DNA of 5,908 nt from Anaerolineales bacterium (GCA_020847355.1 JADLCG010000047.1:1-5908), one strand, 5' to 3'. Shown: positions 1-5,826, numbered from the stretch's first letter. Notes: generated by a model from the sequence alone, not told the origin. Made by a program: numbers and translations.

Positions 1-145
1 ACACGTCGTCCACCATGCGGCTATACATCAGCACTTTGACGACAACCTGACGTTGAATATATGGGTCGCGGGCTAAAAAGATCAGACCCATGCCGCCTTG
101 CGCGAGTTGCTTTTCAATATCGTAGCGACCAATTTTAGAGATCAT
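1..145 (-). CDS. Serine/threonine protein kinase, N-terminal fragment (runs off the left edge)
   Basis: Only the first 48 codons are present; the rest lies beyond the left edge. My translation of the reverse strand begins MISKIGRYDIEKQLAQGGMG and continues through FLARD to VVVKVL. This is the start of a bacterial PknB-like kinase domain: a GRY/DIEKQL lead-in, the ATP-binding glycine-rich loop at residues 14-20 (LAQGGMG, with alanine at the first glycine position), and the ATP-anchoring lysine K37 in VVVKVL, equivalent to the VAxK lysine. The start at 145 is supported by AGGA at 152-155, six bases upstream, and by a good promoter at 179-207. The catalytic loop, activation segment and any sensor or membrane domain cannot be seen, so substrate and signal are unknown. 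It is transcribed leftwards, away from the copper cluster, and is separated from it by about 740 bp, so there is no evidence that it regulates copper genes. Confidence 0.9.
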   Translation of the reverse strand, partial: MISKIGRYDIEKQLAQGGMGLIFLARDPYIQRQVVVKVLMYSRMVDDV

Positions 146-178
146 TTTTTGTCCTATGCGGTAATTTGAAACTCCGCT

Positions 179-207
179 AGTATAGGTCAAATTTGCGCGC
201 TTGGCAA
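179..207 (-). promoter_or_regulatory. Sigma70-type promoter for the kinase gene
   Basis: On the reverse strand a -35 box TTGCCA (202-207) and a -10 box TATACT (179-184) are separated by exactly 17 bases. Transcription would begin near position 172, giving a leader of about 27 nt that contains the AGGA ribosome binding site at 152-155. The match to the consensus boxes and the position are both good; there is no experimental support. Confidence 0.62.
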
Positions 208-282
208 CTTACGATTTCCAAACCGTTCAAGGGCTTCCCGCCAGCCGGCGCGCTTTATCCGGCGTTTTCAGGCTAGGTAAGT

Positions 283-453
283 TTGAGTCTTCTAGGGTTA
301 TCGCATATGGATTTTTATCCGCTAATCTGCGCCAATCTACGCGATTTTTTTAGAAAGATTAGCGTGAATTCGTGAAGATTGGCGGATTCTGAAACTAAAT
401 CACCAAAGGTTGGGTTTCAAGGTTTTCAAATGCGATTACCCTATTGAGTCTTC
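283..453. mobile_element. Candidate MITE (151 bp, 293-443) with flanking 10-bp direct repeats
   Basis: The exact direct repeat TTGAGTCTTC occurs at 283-292 and 444-453. Immediately inside these lie terminal inverted repeats TAGGGTTATCGCAT (293-306) and ATGCGATTACCCTA (430-443), which match at 13 of 14 positions. The order target duplication, inverted repeat, core, inverted repeat, target duplication is that of a small non-autonomous transposon. The core contains no coding capacity and is mostly an imperfect palindrome (317-387). A duplication of 10 bp falls within the range known for IS4-family elements (roughly 8-13 bp), but assigning a family from that alone would be a guess. It sits between the kinase promoter and the small acidic gene and interrupts neither. 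Confidence 0.72.
317..387. repeat. Imperfect palindrome built from GCGGAT/AGATT-type units
   Basis: The left arm begins ATCCGCTAATCTGCG at 317, and the right arm ends GAAGATTGGCGGAT at 387. The arms pair imperfectly over about 26 bases around an A/T-rich centre (TTTTTTAGAAAG). Read on the reverse strand, the left arm is made of near-10-nt units (CGTAGATTGG, CGCAGATTAG, then CGGAT). The same kind of unit occurs at 529-558. It forms the core of the candidate MITE. From memory, similar GCGGAT-rich repeats are scattered in intergenic regions of many environmental bacteria, which I cannot check here. Confidence 0.6.
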
Positions 454-528
454 CGCTTCAAATAAACGCGATAATATGAGAAAATATATCAGGCTTTATC
501 GGTAATAAGCCAAAGTTATTTTATTGGA

Positions 529-558
529 CGCAGATGAACGCGGATTGACGCTGATCAA
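529..558 (+). repeat. Three tandem 10-nt units, consensus CGCNGATNNA
   Basis: Three consecutive units, CGCAGATGAA, CGCGGATTGA and CGCTGATCAA, keep CGC at positions 1-3, GAT at 5-7 and A at 10. They resemble the units in the palindrome at 317-387 but lie outside the candidate MITE, so this is probably another copy of a dispersed repeat family rather than part of the same insertion. Confidence 0.6.
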
Positions 559-565
559 AATCCCT

Positions 566-607
566 GCTCAAGCCGCCGTCCTCGGCGGCGGGGACGCCGC
601 CTTGAGC
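566..607. repeat. Long GC-rich inverted repeat with alternative inner stems
   Basis: GCTCAAG (566-572) pairs with CTTGAGC (601-607), and pairing continues inwards to 583/590. Of 18 positions, 15 are Watson-Crick pairs, one is G-T and two are mismatches; the loop is six bases. Two other stems compete with it: CCGCCG (573-578) with CGGCGG (583-588) around TCCT, and GGCGGCG (584-590) with CGCCGCC (595-601) around GGGA. It could be a REP-like dispersed repeat, a 5' leader structure for the gene at 656, or a terminator for leftward transcripts from the copper cluster. The T-run after it on the reverse strand (GATTTTG) is weak, so the terminator role is only possible. Confidence 0.6.
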
Positions 608-655
608 GATGGTTTGTAAAATTTATTTCAACCGACTACTTAATAAAGGATTTTT

Positions 656-892
656 ATGCAGACCTTAAACGATAATGAAATTAATCGGCAGGATTTAGTT
701 GACAATGCGATCTACAATCTGCTTCAGGAGTTAAATCCTTCTGAGCGAAACATCGAATGGAACATTGAAATTATTGGGGAGATAAGAGACGTCATTCAAG
801 CGTGGTTTGTTGAACGACTCGCCATAACAGACGAAATGTCTTTCTATCCATACATTGACATTGACGCAGGCTCCACAAAAACATCCGCTTAG
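656..892 (+). CDS. Small acidic protein of unknown function (78 aa)
   Basis: I do not recognise this family. The start is well supported: AAGGA at 646-650 lies five bases before the ATG. The protein is strongly acidic, with about three times as many Asp/Glu as Lys/Arg. It reads as mostly helical: residues about 10-27 and 33-56 contain heptad-like hydrophobic positions (DLVDNAIYNLLQEL; IEIIGEIRDVIQAWFVERL), followed by an aromatic YPYIDID stretch and a polar tail. There are no cysteines, signal peptide or membrane segments, so it is probably cytosolic and may bind a partner. It is convergent with the copper cluster; its TAG (890-892) overlaps the TAA of the HMA gene (889-891), with no terminator between them. 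Nothing in the sequence links it to copper. It could be a spurious reading frame, but the ribosome binding site and amino acid composition argue for a real gene. Confidence 0.72.
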   Translation: MQTLNDNEINRQDLVDNAIYNLLQELNPSERNIEWNIEIIGEIRDVIQAWFVERLAITDEMSFYPYIDIDAGSTKTSA

Positions 893-1101
893 ACTAAAGT
901 CGCCGTATATCCGCTGTGTTTGACGGCGGCGATGATCGCTTGGGCAGAAAGCTGCGTTTCGTCATATTCTACGGTCATTTCCAATTTATGATAGCTGGCG
1001 TTAATTTGCTTCACGCCGCGCAAGGTATCTTCCAGCGCTTCGAGTTTTAACGCGCAATTCGAGCAAGTGAGATCGGGGACTTTGAAAGTTTGTTTAATCA
1101 T
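889..1101 (-). CDS. Single-domain HMA metal-binding protein (70 aa), CopZ-like
   Basis: The whole protein is one heavy-metal-associated (HMA) domain with the beta-alpha-beta-beta-alpha-beta pattern. The metal-binding loop is LTCSNC, with C13 and C16 as the expected Cu(I) ligands, preceded by the strand KQTFKVPD and followed by the helix ALKLEALEDTL. The family carries Cu(I) in the cytosol or passes it to membrane partners. The reading frame can be extended to a TTG at 1104, but GAGG (1107-1110) lies five bases before the ATG at 1101 and only two before the TTG, so I take the ATG. It is the last gene of the leftward cluster and lies 15 nt after the SafE-cupredoxin gene. I recall related SafE-cupredoxin proteins carrying an N-terminal HMA domain; here that domain may be supplied as a separate polypeptide. 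A mercury or other soft-metal role is less likely given the neighbours. Confidence 0.9.
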   Translation of the reverse strand: MIKQTFKVPDLTCSNCALKLEALEDTLRGVKQINASYHKLEMTVEYDETQLSAQAIIAAVKHSGYTATLV

Positions 1102-1106
1102 CAATG

Positions 1107-1110
1107 CCTC
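1107..1110 (-). promoter_or_regulatory. Ribosome binding site deciding the HMA start at 1101
   Basis: GAGG on the reverse strand lies five bases upstream of ATG 1101. It is too close (two bases) to the TTG at 1104 to serve that codon, so the protein begins MIKQTF. Confidence 0.7.
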
Positions 1111-1116
1111 ATTTTT

Positions 1117-2301
1117 TTATTCAAAGACAATTACGCCAGTGTACATGCCCATTGAGCAGGTGAATGGAATTTTGGTCCCGGCTTTTTGCGGCGGAAGATT
1201 CACTTCCACTGTGCCGGTGGCGGGCAATAATTGATAGAAGTTCAAAGCGGGGATGACAAAATCCCGCGCGCAGGAATAGGTTTCATTTGTGATCAACTGC
1301 AACGCCAACGCTTGATTCGCCGGAGCCTTAAGCGTTTGCGGAAAATACCCGCGATTGAGCACGCTAAGCGTCACTATGCCAGCCGTTTGCGGAACTTGAG
1401 TCGGGGCGGAGGTTAAAGCGCTTCGAGACGGGAACAGGTTACGGGTCAGGTTTTGAAACGCAAGCGGGGAGCCGATTAGGGCAAGTCCGCTGTTCAGGGT
1501 CACAAATCCTAAAATCAAAACTACGGCGGCGACAAAGCGCATAAAAGTTTTTTCAAGTTTCGCGCCTAATTCCGTCGTTAAGTAAGCGACGATGAAAAAG
1601 ACGGGGCTGGTCCCCAGCGTGAAGGCAAACATCAATGCCGCGCCAAACATGGGACTGCCAGTCCCTAAGGCGGTGGCGAGCATGGCTTGGGTTACGCCGC
1701 AAGGGATGAAAACGGTCAGCGCGCCGAGAAATAATGGCGTGAAGGTCTCCACGCCTTTGGCGGTTTGACGGATATAGCGCGTGATAAATTTGGGCGGCTC
1801 GATTGAAAAGTAACGAAAGATGGGATGCACATTGAACATGCGCAGCCCATTGCCCAGCATGAAAACGCCGATAGCGATCATTAAGACCGCGCGTAAAGCT
1901 GGGCTAAACGTAAAGTAAGAGCCAAGCCAACCGAGCAAAGCGCCAAACACGGTGTAGGCGATTATTTTTGAAGTAAGAAAAAGTAAGATTGGGAAGGCGC
2001 TATTGACGCGCGCGGGCGCGCGCTTTTTGACGTTCTTCCCTTTTGTTAGGTTGGCGGCATAATCCTGCTCGATTTGTTGAGCCAGCGAGCTAGCCAATAA
2101 GCCGCCTTGAACCGCCAAACAACTCAGCCCGCCGGTGGTGAGTCCGGTCACAAAGGCGAGCGTCAGTTGGCTAGCCAAACTGACACTGCCAGCCAGCGGC
2201 GCTTCAGATTGAAACGCCAGGCTGATCAATGCTAGGGCAATCAATACCACGCCAATGGCGACAATCACTACGGGGTCAATCGGCGTTTTTTTTGTTTTCA
2301 T
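1117..2301 (-). CDS. UreH/SafE-type membrane protein fused to a C-terminal cupredoxin domain (394 aa)
   Basis: This is a two-part protein. Residues about 11-31 form a first hydrophobic segment, followed by a membrane domain with segments near 45-75, 101-130, 133-151, 186-211, 216-243 and 252-278. It has hallmarks of the UreH-like/DsbD_2 domain often annotated as sulfite exporter TauE/SafE: TGGLSCLAVQGGLLA (56-70, C61) and FIPCGVTQAM (198-207, C201), followed by a GAALMFAFTLGTSP segment. Residues about 305-394 form a cupredoxin-like domain with C344 (YSCARDF) and a C-x-M-x-M motif (C382, M384, M386), a soft-ligand set suited to copper. The cupredoxin part probably lies outside the membrane. 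The start is supported by GAGG at 2306-2309. The gene follows copA by 14 nt. In proteobacteria, relatives of this membrane domain often sit near the ccoGHIS copper-ATPase genes (recalled). Copper transfer or periplasmic copper handling is the best guess; sulfite export is not supported. Confidence 0.88.
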   Translation of the reverse strand: MKTKKTPIDPVVIVAIGVVLIALALISLAFQSEAPLAGSVSLASQLTLAFVTGLTTGGLSCLAVQGGLLASSLAQQIEQDYAANLTKGKNVKKRAPARVNSAFPILLFLTSKIIAYTVFGALLGWLGSYFTFSPALRAVLMIAIGVFMLGNGLRMFNVHPIFRYFSIEPPKFITRYIRQTAKGVETFTPLFLGALTVFIPCGVTQAMLATALGTGSPMFGAALMFAFTLGTSPVFFIVAYLTTELGAKLEKTFMRFVAAVVLILGFVTLNSGLALIGSPLAFQNLTRNLFPSRSALTSAPTQVPQTAGIVTLSVLNRGYFPQTLKAPANQALALQLITNETYSCARDFVIPALNFYQLLPATGTVEVNLPPQKAGTKIPFTCSMGMYTGVIVFE

Positions 2302-2315
2302 GCAACCTCAAAGGT

Positions 2316-4784
2316 TTAGATTTTGACGTTCTTCAAGCGCAAGCTATTGGTAACTACAAAGATACTGCTAAACGCCATTGCGCCGGCCGCCAGCATCGGG
2401 TTCAAATAACCGAGCATTGCCGCCGGAATCAGGACGACATTATAAATGAACGCCCAGAATAAATTTTGTTTGATCGTCGTCACGGTTTTGCGCGAGAGGT
2501 GAATCGCGCGGCTCACGCCGCGTAGATCGCCGCTCATCAAAGTGACGGGCGCCGCCGCCATCGCCACATCTGTGCCGGTGCCAATCGCCAAGCCCACATC
2601 CGCCTGAGCCAGCGCGGGCGCGTCATTTACGCCATCGCCCACCATCGCCACAATTTGCGCGGCGGAGTTTTTATGCTGAAGTTTCTTAACCTCTTCAGAT
2701 TTTCCTTCCGGCAGAACTTCAGCCAGCACGGTATCTATGTGCGCTTGTTTGGCAATCGCTTCGGCGGTCTTTTGATTATCGCCGGTCATCATCGCCACTT
2801 TCAAGCCCAACTTATGCAAATCGGCAATCGCTTCAAGCGAGCCGTCTTTGATCGTATCCGCTACGGCAATAATCCCAGCCGCAGTGTTATCTACGGCAAC
2901 GAGCATGGCTGTTTTCGCTTCGGCTTGCAGACGATTCAATTCAACGTCTAACTTCCCTAAGGCAATGCCGCGCGCGTCAAACATGCGTTGATTGCCGACT
3001 AAAACGCCTCTCCCTTCGACCTCAGCCTGCACGCCATGCCCGGCTTCTGCCTGAAACCCGGCAGGTTCAGCCAAAACCAAACCCCGCGTAGTAGCTTCTG
3101 CCCAAATGGCTTCGCCCAGCGGATGCTCACTCCCCTTTTCAACGGAAGCGGCGAGGCGCAAGAGTTCGTCGCTTGTAATTTTGAATTCAGGATTCGTCAC
3201 AATATCTGTCACCGCCGGTTGACCTTTGGTGATCGTGCCGGTTTTATCCAAGACCACTACATTCACTTTACCGGCGCGTTCCAGCGCTTCACTGTTTCTA
3301 AAAAGGATTCCGGCTTCGGCCCCTTTGCCAGTCCCAACCATGATGGCAGTCGGCGTAGCCAACCCCATCGCGCACGGACAGGCAATCACTAAAACCGCTA
3401 CCATATAGATCAAGGCGCGCGTGAAGTTGTTTACGTCCGCGTGGGCGGGCAGAGCCGGACCAAAGAAATACCAGCCGCCAAAAGTTAATAGAGCAATCAC
3501 AATCACAATCGGCACAAAGACCGCCGAGACTTGATCCGCCATTTTTTGAATAGGCGCCTTACTGCCTTGCGCGTCTTCCACCAACTTGATGATTTGCGCC
3601 AAAGCCGTCTCTTTACCAACTTTAGTCGCCTCAAATTTGAGCAAGCCTTGCTTGTTCATGGTTGCGCCAATTATAGGATCGCCGGGCTTTTTCTCTACGG
3701 GCAAAGATTCGCCAGTCAGCATGGATTCGTCAATGGAACTGCGCCCTTCAATCACTACGCCATCCACCGGAATTTTTTCGCCGGGTTTAACGAGGACAAT
3801 ATCTCCGACGCGCACATCGTCAATGGAAACTTCCGCCTCTACCCCGTCGCGTATGACGCGCGCGGTCTTGGCGCGCAAGCCCATTAATTTCTTGATCGCT
3901 TCGGAAGTGCGCCCTTTCGCGCGGGCTTCCAGATATTTTCCCAATTTAATTAGCGTGATGATCACCGCCGCCGTTTCGTAATAGACGTGTCCCATCAGCC
4001 AGCCAAATGTTACCGGCAGAGAATAAAAGAAAGCGGCAGAAGAGCCGAGCACAATCAGCACATCCATATTGGCGGATTTGTTGCGCAGCGCTTTGAAAGC
4101 GCCGACATAATATTGCCAGCCAACGTAAAACTGCACAGGCAATGCCAGCGCCAACATGATCCAATTGAACCAAGGCTTAGCTTCGCGCATCCCATCCATG
4201 ATCATGCCGGAATAAAAGAAAGACGGGAGCAAACCAAAATCTTTGCTCATGGATAGCAAAAACAGCGGAACGGTAAAAATCAAGCCAACGATCAACAAGC
4301 GCCATTGTTCATTGATCTCATGCTCGCGCGCCAGAGCTTCGGCATCTTCCGCATTTCCGCCCAATTCGATGGCTTCAAAACCGGCGGCAGAGACAGCCCG
4401 GCGTAACTCGGCTTGGGTAATTATTGTGGGAACGTAAGTCACCCGCGCTTTTTCAGTCGTCAAGGTAACTTGCGCTTCCAAAACGCCATCCAATTGCGCG
4501 AGCGTTTTTTCTAAACGCCGCGCGTCGTTATCGTCCGCGAGGCGCTTGATGATTAAGTCCGCTTCGCCGGTGGCGACGCCGTAACCGGCGCGATTGACGC
4601 GCGCAATCACATCGGGCAAAGCAAGTTTATCCGCGTCAAAATCTACAGTTGCCCGCTCGGAAGAAAGGTTGACAACGGCGCTTTGCACGCCGTCTAATTT
4701 TTTCAAGTTGCGTTCTACGGTCGCCACGCAGTTGGCGCAGGTCATGCCGGTGATAGGCAAAGTGAGTTGTTTAGTTGAAGACAT
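2316..4784 (-). CDS. copA: Cu(I)-translocating P1B-type ATPase (822 aa)
   Basis: This is a full-length copper-exporting P-type ATPase of the inner membrane that moves Cu(I) out of the cytosol at the cost of ATP. Numbered from ATG 4784, it has an N-terminal HMA domain with GMTCANC (C16, C19). A second HMA-like domain (about 77-141) has lost the CxxC loop; RLADDNDA stands in its place. Further on come TGES (357-360, actuator), the CPC copper site in membrane segment 6 (C469, C471), the phosphorylation motif DKTGT (D513), the SEHP motif (H554, P555), MTGDN (666-670) and GDGVNDAP (716-723). Y781-N782 and M803 with S806-S807 match the membrane residues of the Cu(I) P1B-1 class. The loop after the first membrane segment is Met-rich (M179, M194, M196, M199). 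The frame extends to a TTG at 4802, but AAGGA (4792-4796) lies seven bases before ATG 4784 and inside that extension, so the shorter start is preferred. Confidence 0.97.
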   Translation of the reverse strand: MSSTKQLTLPITGMTCANCVATVERNLKKLDGVQSAVVNLSSERATVDFDADKLALPDVIARVNRAGYGVATGEADLIIKRLADDNDARRLEKTLAQLDGVLEAQVTLTTEKARVTYVPTIITQAELRRAVSAAGFEAIELGGNAEDAEALAREHEINEQWRLLIVGLIFTVPLFLLSMSKDFGLLPSFFYSGMIMDGMREAKPWFNWIMLALALPVQFYVGWQYYVGAFKALRNKSANMDVLIVLGSSAAFFYSLPVTFGWLMGHVYYETAAVIITLIKLGKYLEARAKGRTSEAIKKLMGLRAKTARVIRDGVEAEVSIDDVRVGDIVLVKPGEKIPVDGVVIEGRSSIDESMLTGESLPVEKKPGDPIIGATMNKQGLLKFEATKVGKETALAQIIKLVEDAQGSKAPIQKMADQVSAVFVPIVIVIALLTFGGWYFFGPALPAHADVNNFTRALIYMVAVLVIACPCAMGLATPTAIMVGTGKGAEAGILFRNSEALERAGKVNVVVLDKTGTITKGQPAVTDIVTNPEFKITSDELLRLAASVEKGSEHPLGEAIWAEATTRGLVLAEPAGFQAEAGHGVQAEVEGRGVLVGNQRMFDARGIALGKLDVELNRLQAEAKTAMLVAVDNTAAGIIAVADTIKDGSLEAIADLHKLGLKVAMMTGDNQKTAEAIAKQAHIDTVLAEVLPEGKSEEVKKLQHKNSAAQIVAMVGDGVNDAPALAQADVGLAIGTGTDVAMAAAPVTLMSGDLRGVSRAIHLSRKTVTTIKQNLFWAFIYNVVLIPAAMLGYLNPMLAAGAMAFSSIFVVTNSLRLKNVKI

Positions 4785-4791
4785 TTCTCGA

Positions 4792-4796
4792 TCCTT
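4792..4796 (-). promoter_or_regulatory. Ribosome binding site deciding the CopA start at 4784
   Basis: AAGGA on the reverse strand lies seven bases before ATG 4784. The alternative TTG at 4802 would place this site inside the coding sequence. The site sits in the 14-nt gap after the DUF2085 stop (4799-4801), consistent with translation closely linked to the preceding gene. Confidence 0.8.
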
Positions 4797-4798
4797 TC

Positions 4799-5533
4799 TC
4801 AAGATTTTTGTTTTTCAAAAACCTGATCTATATTTAACTCGGGCAGTTCTTGCTCTAAAGCTTGCACTTCCCAAATTCTTGGAAGCAAACACCAGGCAAT
4901 CGCCACGCCCGCTAAAATTCCAGTGATAAAGCGCATCCAAGCGTTGAATGAGCCAAGCGCATCGCCCGCATAAAACGCAGGCGTAAAAGCGTTATGCGTC
5001 AGCGCCGCCAACCAGGCATTTGAATCGCGGAAGCCGCTACCAATGCCCGAAAGATCGCTGATCATGTGCGTACCGCCATCCACTGCCATTGGGATGAGCC
5101 AAACGCAAAACCAAATCAAAGACAGCGGTTTGATTTTTTTGCGGGTTAGCGCGTAAAGTAACGCGAAGAACCAAACGCTGGTATAGAACGAAATCATCCG
5201 ATCCGACCAAGCGACCTTCCAACCCATCGCGCTATTGCCGATAAATTGACGCAAGATCATCGGATTGTTTGTATCTTGCCAAGCGTTTTGGATCTGACTC
5301 AGCGAATACATGGTTTGTTCGCCAAAGAGGAAGTAAGAACGCTCAGGCAGTTGGTGGCAAAAAAACGAATAGACGAAATACAACGCCTTGCCTGCGCCCG
5401 TCCACCCTGCGTGCATGAGCGCGGGAGCCAGAAAAGGCAGAAAAACAAATAGTCCATAGCCAAGCATGAACCAAAAAAACCAATCGCGCAAAAATGCGGG
5501 AGTGTTTCGTTTGATCAATTGCGCGTTTTGCAT
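4799..5533 (-). CDS. DUF2085 family membrane protein (244 aa)
   Basis: I recognise the DUF2085 family from its signature YSFFCHQLPERSYFLFG (55-71, with C59, H60, R65 and S66) and the later conserved block GWKVAWSDRMISFY (104-117) and PMAVDGGTHM (148-157). The function of the family is not established. Hydrophobic segments lie near 17-39, 114-129, 137-151 and 196-217, with possible further ones near 48-58 and 180-190; there is no cleavable signal peptide. The tail (221-244) is charged and rich in Glu and Gln. In the second block, tryptophan and serine (W109, S110) appear where I recall a cysteine in other members. GAGGG (5537-5541) supports the start at 5533. It lies 14 nt before copA and after a hairpin that follows the copZ-like gene, so it is probably translated from the same message as copA. 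The conserved Cys-His pair could bind a metal or haem, but this is speculation. Confidence 0.87.
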   Translation of the reverse strand: MQNAQLIKRNTPAFLRDWFFWFMLGYGLFVFLPFLAPALMHAGWTGAGKALYFVYSFFCHQLPERSYFLFGEQTMYSLSQIQNAWQDTNNPMILRQFIGNSAMGWKVAWSDRMISFYTSVWFFALLYALTRKKIKPLSLIWFCVWLIPMAVDGGTHMISDLSGIGSGFRDSNAWLAALTHNAFTPAFYAGDALGSFNAWMRFITGILAGVAIAWCLLPRIWEVQALEQELPELNIDQVFEKQKS

Positions 5534-5559
5534 AAGCCCTCGTAGTCAACCGAACGATC

Positions 5560-5590
5560 AAAAGCGAGAGGGGAATTTTCATCCCCTCTC
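5560..5590 (-). terminator. Terminator or attenuator hairpin after the copZ-like gene
   Basis: On the reverse strand a perfect 9-bp stem (5582-5590 with 5566-5574, GAGAGGGGA against TCCCCTCTC) closes a 7-nt loop and is followed by GC and four T residues (5560-5563). The stem begins four bases after the stop codon of the copZ-like gene, as expected for an intrinsic terminator. The short T-run suggests incomplete termination, letting some transcription continue into the DUF2085-copA-SafE-HMA genes; no separate promoter is visible in the remaining gap. Confidence 0.68.
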
Positions 5591-5594
5591 TAAA

Positions 5595-5813
5595 TTACAA
5601 AGTAATCAGCCCATCGGCGGGGTAGTTGATTTCAGTCAGCACGGCTTTGATCGCCTGTTCGCTGGCGGGCGCTTCAAAAGTAATCACGACTTTCTTGGTG
5701 GTTTCATCCGCCTTGACGGATTGCACGCCTTGAATTTCGCTAACTTCGGTTTCAATGGTGTGGGTGCAATGTCCGCATGAAATTGCCGGGACGTTATAAG
5801 TTACGGTAGTCAT
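5595..5813 (-). CDS. CopZ-like copper chaperone, single HMA domain (72 aa)
   Basis: This is a one-domain HMA protein with the metal loop ISCGHCTHTIE (C13, C16, flanked by H15 and H18), followed by the usual helix, the QGVQSVKAD strand turn and the second half of the fold. The length is typical for free-standing copper chaperones of the CopZ/Atx1 type, which carry Cu(I) in the cytosol and hand it to the HMA domain of CopA. The start at 5813 is supported by a strong AGGAG (5822-5826) eight bases upstream, the best ribosome binding site in the window, suggesting high translation. It precedes DUF2085 and copA with a terminator-like hairpin between, which would favour more chaperone than pump. It differs clearly in sequence from the other HMA protein at 889-1101, so the two probably serve different partners. 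A role with another soft metal cannot be excluded. Confidence 0.9.
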   Translation of the reverse strand: MTTVTYNVPAISCGHCTHTIETEVSEIQGVQSVKADETTKKVVITFEAPASEQAIKAVLTEINYPADGLITL

Positions 5814-5821
5814 TTTATTTT

Positions 5822-5826
5822 CTCCT
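5822..5826 (-). promoter_or_regulatory. Strong ribosome binding site of the copZ-like gene
   Basis: AGGAG on the reverse strand lies eight bases before ATG 5813 in an A/T-rich, probably unstructured leader. It is the closest match to the full Shine-Dalgarno sequence in the window. Confidence 0.75.

Noticed and set aside
492..511. Small hairpin GGCTT...AAGCC
   Set aside because: Only five pairs with a large A/T-rich loop, no T-run directly after it and no gene ending upstream.
608..655. Promoter for the small acidic gene (TAAAAT at 617-622)
   Set aside because: No acceptable -35 box at the right spacing; that position falls in the GC-rich inverted repeat.
2008..2028. Terminator-like GCGCGC hairpin followed by TTTTT on the forward strand
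   Set aside because: It lies inside the SafE-cupredoxin gene and encodes a basic loop (KKRAPARV) on the other strand; no forward gene ends there, so it is most likely a by-product of codon choice.
1117..2301. Annotation as a sulfite exporter
   Set aside because: The name comes from a broad family label; the UreH-type motifs, the cupredoxin domain and the copper neighbours point to copper instead.
3036..3981. Several open frames of 60-131 codons on the forward strand opposite copA
   Set aside because: They are antisense to a complete, motif-rich CopA and lack recognisable domains; they are explained by the codon composition of copA.
4785..4802. TTG start for CopA at 4802
   Set aside because: The ribosome binding site AAGGA (4792-4796) would lie inside the coding region; it is correctly spaced for the ATG at 4784.
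5466..5780. Forward-strand open frame of 104 codons
   Set aside because: It is antisense to the DUF2085 start and the copZ-like gene, both of which have clear family motifs and ribosome binding sites.
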